From Tannerella sp. (GTDB lineage: Bacteria > Bacteroidota > Bacteroidia > Bacteroidales > Tannerellaceae): a stretch of 39,935 bases of DNA. Of this stretch, positions 35,531 to 39,935 are shown one piece after another. The stretch covers positions 1-39,935 of the forward strand of contig JAISXP010000136.1 in NCBI GenBank assembly GCA_031270465.1, written 5' to 3'. The stretch's first letter is position 1, and each line of letters starts with the position of its first letter. Both the position numbers and the translations under genes were made by a program. Under the pieces are notes generated by a model, which was not told the DNA's origin, made no database searches, and saw only the letters and a program-made list of their open reading frames with translations.

Positions 35531-35582
35531 TGAATAAGAATGTGAATTTTAAAATGTAGTGAATTAAATAAAAAATAATGGT

Positions 35583-36458
35583 ATGATGAATTATGAAAAT
35601 GAATTCCTTAGCTGCAACAACGAGATGACAGACGAATTTTTCGGTTTCAAACACATCAAGGTGAATGCAGAAGGAACAATTAATTTTAACAGTGAGAAGA
35701 ATCACAATCTTTTATTTCTGCTGGATGGAAATATCCATTTTCACACGGTAGAAGTCGTAACGAGGAAATTGTCGTCCAACGGCGTTATCCTGATACCTAA
35801 AGGTTGTGTATTTTCGTACGAAGTGAGACAAGACAGCGAGCTGATGCTCTTTTCATTCAAAATGTTGCGGTCGGTTTGCGACAAATTATTCATCCAGCAG
35901 ATGGGCAATGATTTCGACGATTTCGAACCGCTGAGTTCTATTCCTATCCGCTATCCGCTAGACAACTTCTTGAGCGGCATGATATTTTATCTGCGGGAGG
36001 GATTGAATTGCGAACATTTGCATGAAATCAAGGAGAAGGAACTGTTCTTGATTTTCCGGGCATTTTACAGCAGAAAAGAACTGACCAAACTGTTTCATGA
36101 AATAGTTGGCGAATCGGACTTCAGAAGTCTTATCATGCATAACTATATGAATGTGAAAAATGTAGGCGAACTGGCTTCTCTTGCGAATATGGGGCGGACT
36201 ACGTTCGACTGCAAATTCAAAAGTGTTTTCGGTACTTCTGCCCGACAGTGGATGTTGAACCAGATAGCCAGGCACGTGAAAATCAAGGCTATGGATCCTG
36301 ATATTACCATCAGCGACCTCATGGAAGAATTTAACTTCAATTCGGCCACGCATTTCAACTGGTTTTGCAAGAGGCAATTCCACTGTACGCCTCTCGAACT
36401 CATCCGCAGTTGCAGGAGAAGTTTGAAACAGGATAAAGGCCGGAAGAGTAAACCCTGA
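35583..36458 (+). CDS. AraC-family transcriptional regulator
   Basis: A 291-aa cytoplasmic regulator. The N-terminal 150 or so residues form a cupin-like beta domain (LLFLLDGNIHFHTVEVV...LIPKGCVFSYEVRQDSELMLFSF). The C-terminal 100 carry the double AraC helix-turn-helix (NVGELASLANMGRTTFDCKFKSVFGTSARQWMLNQ and ITISDLMEEFNFNSATHFNWFCKRQFHCTPLELI). Regulators of this type in Bacteroidales often sit beside surface-protein or pilus loci, but none is present here; both flanks are housekeeping or minus-strand genes. It starts at a double ATG and ends before a strong terminator. Confidence 0.9.
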   Translation: MMNYENEFLSCNNEMTDEFFGFKHIKVNAEGTINFNSEKNHNLLFLLDGNIHFHTVEVVTRKLSSNGVILIPKGCVFSYEVRQDSELMLFSFKMLRSVCDKLFIQQMGNDFDDFEPLSSIPIRYPLDNFLSGMIFYLREGLNCEHLHEIKEKELFLIFRAFYSRKELTKLFHEIVGESDFRSLIMHNYMNVKNVGELASLANMGRTTFDCKFKSVFGTSARQWMLNQIARHVKIKAMDPDITISDLMEEFNFNSATHFNWFCKRQFHCTPLELIRSCRRSLKQDKGRKSKP

Positions 36459-36549
36459 CAAAAGAAACAACAGTTCCGATAAGAAAGATTGTTTCTTATT
36501 ATATTAAACCGGACATGTCTGTTCAAACAAACGGTTCGGTGATTGAACG

Positions 36550-36590
36550 ACCGGTAGCGACATTTCGCATGTTCGCTACCGGTTTTTTTT
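36550..36590 (+). terminator. Rho-independent terminator
   Basis: ACCGGTAGCGA (36550-36560) and TCGCTACCGGT (36573-36583) form a perfect 11-bp stem with a 12-nt loop, followed by a T-run. It ends the AraC transcript. Confidence 0.92.
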
Positions 36591-36632
36591 ACCTGACAAA
36601 CGGCGCTTTCAGCAGGTATTCGGCGTAACCTT

Positions 36633-37289
36633 TCACTCCTTCGATTCGTCGAAAATCCATAATAAGAATGGTTTATCGCTGTTTTTCAGCAGTTCGTCGG
36701 CTGCACTCATCATCACATTCGAAACGACGGGACATCCCGCACTGTAGCCCAGCGGCAGATAAAAGGGATATATCTCGCTGTCAGGGATATGGCCGTACGA
36801 ATGTAGCACGACGATGCGTTCATAGGCATTGCTGTTGGTCGGTTCCAGCCCGTGCAGTTTGTAATGTATGTGGATGCCCCACTGACTGTATGACGATATG
36901 CCTGTTTTATAGCGCCCCGGCGACGAACAGAAACTGCCTGCCTTATTGCTGTATTCCGGCTTGCCTGGCGTACTGTTCCCGCCGTAACCATGCGCGCACA
37001 AACCGGAACGGACGACCGTGTCGTTCTCGAAATCCCAGATAAAAAAACGATCTTTCCCCGAGTGAATGCCGAAATTGACCAGAAAACAGTATTTCTCGCT
37101 TAAACCGCTGTCTTTGCAGTATTGAAGCGCAGAATCGGCCTTGAGCCTCAGGCAGGCAACAAGGGATTCTCTGTCCGGCCGGTTTTCCATGCCGATTACG
37201 CCCGACGCCTGCAAAACAGGAAACAATCCCGCCACAACAGTCAGTATGGCAAAAACAGCGATCGACAGACGCAGGTGTTGCGTTTTCAC
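36633..37289 (-). CDS. YkuD-type murein L,D-transpeptidase catalytic domain protein
   Basis: A 218-aa exported protein with an N-terminal membrane or signal segment (residues 8-29). The catalytic region matches the L,D-transpeptidase-like family with His163 in IVVLHSYG and Cys186 in GYSAGCPVVSN. Enzymes of this kind cut or form peptidoglycan cross-links or attach proteins to the wall. The start is a GTG at 37289 that overlaps the stop of the upstream GH43 gene as GTGA, so translation is coupled. No ATG upstream is in frame. The product ends in FDESKE. Confidence 0.88.
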   Translation of the reverse strand: MKTQHLRLSIAVFAILTVVAGLFPVLQASGVIGMENRPDRESLVACLRLKADSALQYCKDSGLSEKYCFLVNFGIHSGKDRFFIWDFENDTVVRSGLCAHGYGGNSTPGKPEYSNKAGSFCSSPGRYKTGISSYSQWGIHIHYKLHGLEPTNSNAYERIVVLHSYGHIPDSEIYPFYLPLGYSAGCPVVSNVMMSAADELLKNSDKPFLLWIFDESKE

Positions 37290-38293
37290 GGGATACGTTT
37301 TTGTTCAACACTTTCGAACGTGATTTTCACCGGCTTGATTCGTCCGTTTTCGTCGAAGAAAAGCCTGTCGATACACGTCACACGATGGTTGGCATGTGTT
37401 TCTCCCACTGGACGGCGGTGATACACAATGTAGTAATCGTCCGTTCCGGGAAGGTGAATCACCGAATGATGCCCGGCGCCGGTGGCGACAGTCGTGTCCT
37501 GCTGCAATATCTTCCCTTCGCGGCGGAAAGGGCCGAAAGGCGAATCGGAAATGGCGTATGCTACCGAATAGTCCGGCCCCGTCCATCCGCCTTCGCTCCA
37601 CATGAAGTAATATTTTCCGTTCTTCTTGAACATGAACGGGCCTTCGACGTAATTTTCGGGTGTTATTTCCCTGTATACCGTACCGTCGTCGTGCGGGACG
37701 GGGGCGGTGAAATCGTCGTTCAGGCGTATCACATTGCAGTGTCGCCATCCGCCGTAGTACATGTAATACGTGCCGTCGTCGTCGAGGAAAACAAACTGGT
37801 CGATGGGCTGTGCGCCGTTCACAATGCTGTTGACAAGCGGTTTGCCAAGCAGGTCTCTGTACGGTCCCTCGGGACGGTCGCCGACAGCTACGCCGATACC
37901 GCCTGTTTCGCCTTCGTGCACGTCGTTGGCCGAAAAGAAAAAGTAATATTTCCCGTCTTTGCGGATGACCGAGGGCGCCCACATCGCCCGTTTTGCCCAG
38001 CGGACTTCGGCAGTGTCGATGATGCGTGCATGTTTTGTCCAGTGTACCAAATCTTCGGACGAAAAACAGTCGAAAAAGACTTGCCGCTCGTAAACGTCGC
38101 TGTACGTCGGATAAATCCAGTACGTGCTGTCGTAAATAATGCCTTCAGGGTCGGCATACCAGCCTTCGAAGACGGGATTGCCGCTGTGCAGGATTTCTTC
38201 CGTCGTCCTGCCTGCCTGCCTGCCGCACGATACGGTGGACAATATGGCGATTACCGTGAGAACCGTTTGCCTGTTCATTATTGATTTCATCAT
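37286..38293 (-). CDS. Glycoside hydrolase family 43 lipoprotein
   Basis: A 335-aa lipoprotein (STVSC, Cys23) with a five-bladed beta-propeller of the GH43 type. The three acidic catalytic residues are in place: Asp48 in WYADPEG (general base), Asp165 in AQPIDQFVF (pKa modulator) and Glu217 in NYVEGPFMF (general acid). Family members cleave arabinofuranosides or xylosides of plant polysaccharides. No SusC/SusD pair or other carbohydrase lies in the window, so it is a solitary enzyme outside a classic utilisation locus. It starts at a double ATG, 22 bp after the nuclease gene and directly coupled to the L,D-transpeptidase. Confidence 0.92.
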   Translation of the reverse strand: MMKSIMNRQTVLTVIAILSTVSCGRQAGRTTEEILHSGNPVFEGWYADPEGIIYDSTYWIYPTYSDVYERQVFFDCFSSEDLVHWTKHARIIDTAEVRWAKRAMWAPSVIRKDGKYYFFFSANDVHEGETGGIGVAVGDRPEGPYRDLLGKPLVNSIVNGAQPIDQFVFLDDDGTYYMYYGGWRHCNVIRLNDDFTAPVPHDDGTVYREITPENYVEGPFMFKKNGKYYFMWSEGGWTGPDYSVAYAISDSPFGPFRREGKILQQDTTVATGAGHHSVIHLPGTDDYYIVYHRRPVGETHANHRVTCIDRLFFDENGRIKPVKITFESVEQKRIP

Positions 38294-38315
38294 GATTTTA
38301 TTAATTGGGTTTTGA

Positions 38316-39278
38316 TTATTTATCCGTTTTCGTCCGTGTTTTCAGGGTGGCGAGTTCGGTGAGAAGCGCTTCTTTCTCGGCCTGTTCACGGGCTATGATT
38401 TTGTCTTTTTCTGTTATGACAGCATCCTTTTCTGTTATGATTGCGTCTTTTTCGGTTATGATTGCATCTTTTTCGGCGAGTTGAAACCGTGTCATTCTTT
38501 CTTCTATGCGGAAGTGTTCCAGAATGTCGTCTTCCATTTGCATGGCTTCGCGTACGTTCCTGTCCGAGGCGGCCTGCTGCAGCCGGCGGATGATGGGTCG
38601 GTATTTTTCCGGGAAACGTTCTTCCCTGATGTTGAGAATATGGTGATCGCTCATCCGGTTGGCCTGGTCGAAAATGCTCAGCAGTATTTCCAGGTCGTTT
38701 CGCCGGCGTCCTTTCAGTTCAGGTATCTGTACGATCCACGAACGGTGATGAAGGCTTTCGACAAATTCGTTGCGCAGATCTTTCAGTACCTGGCGGGTTG
38801 CCACGTCTTCGGTTTGCGGATTGACTGCCATCACCGGGACGCCCTTTACGCTCAGTCCTTCGCCGATGAAGAAAATGCAGTAAATAGGCATGGCGTGCAC
38901 GGCGCCTTCCGGATCTGTATAACTGTTGTCCCTGTTCCGGTACTGACCGCCAAGGTAATACCTGAAGCGCATGATGTCGGTACGGAGGGATACCTTCTGC
39001 ACTTCTATCATCACGACTTTTGAACCGTCGTCCGTACGTATCCGCGCAAGGAAATCGAGACGGTAGATGCTGAAACTTTTTTCCGCAGCATCCACCTCCC
39101 TCACGTATTCCTGAGGCGCAAAAGACAGTTCGGTTACATCCTCGCCGATAATGGCCGAAATAAACTTGCGCGCGACCTTGTTGTCCTCCATCAGGTATTT
39201 GAACACGTGGTCATAAATGGGATTGGCTATGAGCGCTTCCTCTCGCTCGGTACTGTCCGTTTTTGCTTTTCTGTTCAT
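38316..39278 (-). CDS. PD-(D/E)XK nuclease family protein (Rpn/transposase-like) with a heptad-repeat tail
   Basis: A 320-aa protein of the PDDEXK_2 family, annotated as putative transposases or recombination-promoting nucleases. The N-terminal part has NPIYDHVFKYLMEDNKVARKFISAI, then the catalytic core YRLDFLARI...VVMIEVQK (D and E-x-Q-K). The tail is a predicted coiled coil with four heptads, EKDAIIT/EKDAVIT/EKDKIIA, encoded by 21-bp DNA repeats. The track starts at a TTG (39332); the ATG at 39278 (MNRKAKTDS) is preferred. These genes are abundant and scattered in gut Bacteroidota, and self-mobility is unproven. No terminal inverted repeats were found around it. Confidence 0.88.
   Translation of the reverse strand: MNRKAKTDSTEREEALIANPIYDHVFKYLMEDNKVARKFISAIIGEDVTELSFAPQEYVREVDAAEKSFSIYRLDFLARIRTDDGSKVVMIEVQKVSLRTDIMRFRYYLGGQYRNRDNSYTDPEGAVHAMPIYCIFFIGEGLSVKGVPVMAVNPQTEDVATRQVLKDLRNEFVESLHHRSWIVQIPELKGRRRNDLEILLSIFDQANRMSDHHILNIREERFPEKYRPIIRRLQQAASDRNVREAMQMEDDILEHFRIEERMTRFQLAEKDAIITEKDAIITEKDAVITEKDKIIAREQAEKEALLTELATLKTRTKTDK
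38391..38474 (-). repeat. Four 21-bp repeats encoding coiled-coil heptads
   Basis: Four consecutive 21-bp units (38391-38411, 38412-38432, 38433-38453, 38454-38474) of the type GGTTATGATTGCATCTTTTTC on the plus strand. Read on the minus strand each gives one heptad of the form EKDAIIT. Unit number can change without a frameshift. Confidence 0.9.
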
Positions 39279-39305
39279 CTTTGCATCATGCGTTGTATTA
39301 CTCTG

Positions 39306-39333
39306 CAAAATTAGTGTTTTTTTTAGAATCAAA
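39306..39333 (-). promoter_or_regulatory. Promoter of the PD-(D/E)XK nuclease operon
   Basis: On the minus strand TTTG (39333-39330) and TAATTTTG (39313-39306) are separated by 16 nt, slightly shorter than the usual 19. Transcription would start near 39300, about 22 nt before the ATG at 39278. Confidence 0.5.
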
Positions 39334-39471
39334 TCATGCAGCGAGCGTTTTTTTGGGGGAATACCGTAAAAATGTTCGAGCCTTGCGTTGCCTCCGACAT
39401 CAAATTAACTGTTCAAAGGTTTAAGAGTTTTCGGCAGAAGCACCCCGTATGTTGTGTTGATGAACAAGTTT

Positions 39472-39527
39472 ACACCCTGTACAATAATTCATGCCGTGCA
39501 ACAATTTGAGTTGTACCCCGCACAATA
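39472..39527. promoter_or_regulatory. Three evenly spaced operator-like repeats
   Basis: ACAAT occurs at 39481, 39501 and 39522, spaced 20 and 21 bp, each preceded by a C/G-rich run (CCCTGT, CGTGCA, CCCGC). ACACCCTGTACAATA (39472-39486) and GTACCCCGCACAATA (39513-39527) agree at 11 of 15 positions. Two-turn spacing puts them on one face of the helix, just upstream of the -33 box at 39533. They may be activator sites; no cognate regulator is identified. Confidence 0.4.
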
Positions 39528-39532
39528 TAAAA

Positions 39533-39564
39533 TTTGGCTGTATGAAAAAAAACGACTACCTTCG
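39533..39564 (+). promoter_or_regulatory. Promoter of the alpha/beta hydrolase gene
   Basis: TTTG (39533-39536), a 20-nt spacer and TACCTTCG (39557-39564), which differs from TAnnTTTG at one base. Transcription would start near 39571, about 21 nt before the ATG at 39592. Confidence 0.5.
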
Positions 39565-39591
39565 TCGAACAAAACATAGATTTGAAACAGC

Positions 39592-39935
39592 ATGAACGGA
39601 AAAATCTTTACAATACTGGTATTATGGCTGTCGGCGGCCGGGCTGACAGCGGTAAATCCCGAACGGAAAAGTCTCCTGACCGGCGGACACGAACGCGAAT
39701 ACCTTATTTATACACCTCAAAACGAGCTTGCCGGCAAACCGGATGGCATCATCGTCGCCCTGCATGGCTTCAACCGGACGATGGACAATTTTTTCGAAGA
39801 ATATTCGATCACCTCTATTGCCGATTCTCTGAACTGCATCATTCTGGCGCCGCAGGCGCTTCCCGAACAAAACGAAATGCTTGTCGGCGAATCCGAAGTT
39901 TTAAACTTGATTCTGGGGAAAAAGATAAATCTGGA
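39592..39935 (+). CDS. Secreted alpha/beta hydrolase, esterase/PHB depolymerase type (3' end outside window)
   Basis: An ATG-started frame open to the window edge, 114 codons so far. It is missing from the ORF track because it has no stop inside the window. Residues 1-20 form a signal peptide (FTILVLWLSAAGLTA). Then REYLIYTPQNELAGKPDGIIVALHGFNRTMDNF resembles the start of LpqC or polyhydroxybutyrate-depolymerase-like esterases, with the oxyanion-hole motif ALHGF near residue 58. Further on, CIILAPQALPEQ fits the same family. The nucleophile (GxSxG) and catalytic histidine would lie beyond the edge, so activity cannot be judged. Confidence 0.8.
   Translation, partial: MNGKIFTILVLWLSAAGLTAVNPERKSLLTGGHEREYLIYTPQNELAGKPDGIIVALHGFNRTMDNFFEEYSITSIADSLNCIILAPQALPEQNEMLVGESEVLNLILGKKINL

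Larger units (their letters stand above)
34616..35582. other. AT-rich, gene-poor region between metF and the AraC gene
   Basis: About 970 bp with no full gene and a much higher AT content than the flanks. It holds a hairpin with a T-rich tail at 34969-35004, a -7 box at 35080-35087, a Shine-Dalgarno-like AAAGGAGG at 35227-35234 leading to a four-codon ORF (ATG at 35242), and coding-like fragments at 35241-35530. The base composition differs sharply from the neighbouring genes. Confidence 0.6.

Noticed and set aside
38316-39332. A complete insertion sequence around the PD-(D/E)XK gene
   Set aside because: I found no terminal inverted repeats or target duplication, and the gene has its own promoter and coupled neighbours.

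Overview
The window comes from a Bacteroidota chromosome, most likely order Bacteroidales. Three lines of evidence support this. The complete aerotolerance (Bat) operon is present, along with lineage-typical families (GldB, a DUF3256 protein, the long one-piece GcvP, an HU–membrane–LysM protein). Most transcription starts look like the Bacteroidota promoter (TTTG, about 19 nt, TAnnTTTG), and Shine-Dalgarno sequences are mostly absent. I cannot fix the genus from sequence alone. Most of the window is ordinary core genome; the accessory-looking parts are 1-1200, 28640-28950, 34600-35580 and 38300-39600.

Layout. 1-1250: the 3' end of an unrecognised gene, two doubtful small ORFs, an 8-copy 21-bp tandem repeat and a perfect 16-bp inverted repeat. 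1296-5614 (+): ftsY, rimO, a small HU-family protein and a larger HU protein with a repeated proline-rich linker, one membrane helix and a LysM-like end. 5755-14869 (+): moxR, DUF58, a BatD-like membrane protein, batA, batB, batC, batD, batE and a PAP2 phosphatase, almost without gaps. 14974-16482 (+): a small HTH-like protein and a universal stress protein. 16661-21659 (-): DUF3298 lipoprotein, rsmG, MBL hydrolase and gcvP, read right to left from a textbook Bacteroidota promoter at 21687-21717. 21945-25763 (+): gyrA and a periplasmic TPR protein, closed by a terminator. 26133-28432 (-): truA, an EamA transporter and a DUF3256 protein. 28634-29799 (+): a lipid A-type acyltransferase behind a long leader that carries a G9 tract. 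29842-31227 (-): an unrecognised 461-aa protein. 31421-34552 (-): metF, holB and gldB. 34616-36458 (+): a gene-poor, AT-rich leader and a solitary AraC-type regulator. 36633-39278 (-): a PD-(D/E)XK nuclease, a GH43 lipoprotein and a YkuD-type L,D-transpeptidase. 39592-end (+): the start of a secreted alpha/beta hydrolase.

How the parts fit. The Bat cluster pairs a MoxR ATPase with von Willebrand A membrane proteins and periplasmic TPR proteins. It probably forms one envelope chaperone or stress complex, and the phosphatase at its end adds a lipid-carrier step. Envelope functions recur across the window: HU–LysM protein, PAP2, lipid A acyltransferase, GldB, L,D-transpeptidase. The features most worth following up are the HU–membrane–LysM protein with its exact 120-bp repeats, the G9 tract ahead of the acyltransferase, the three evenly spaced operator-like repeats upstream of the last gene, and the isolated AraC gene with coding-like remnants in its leader. 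I saw no tRNA, rRNA, CRISPR array, complete insertion sequence or integrase.
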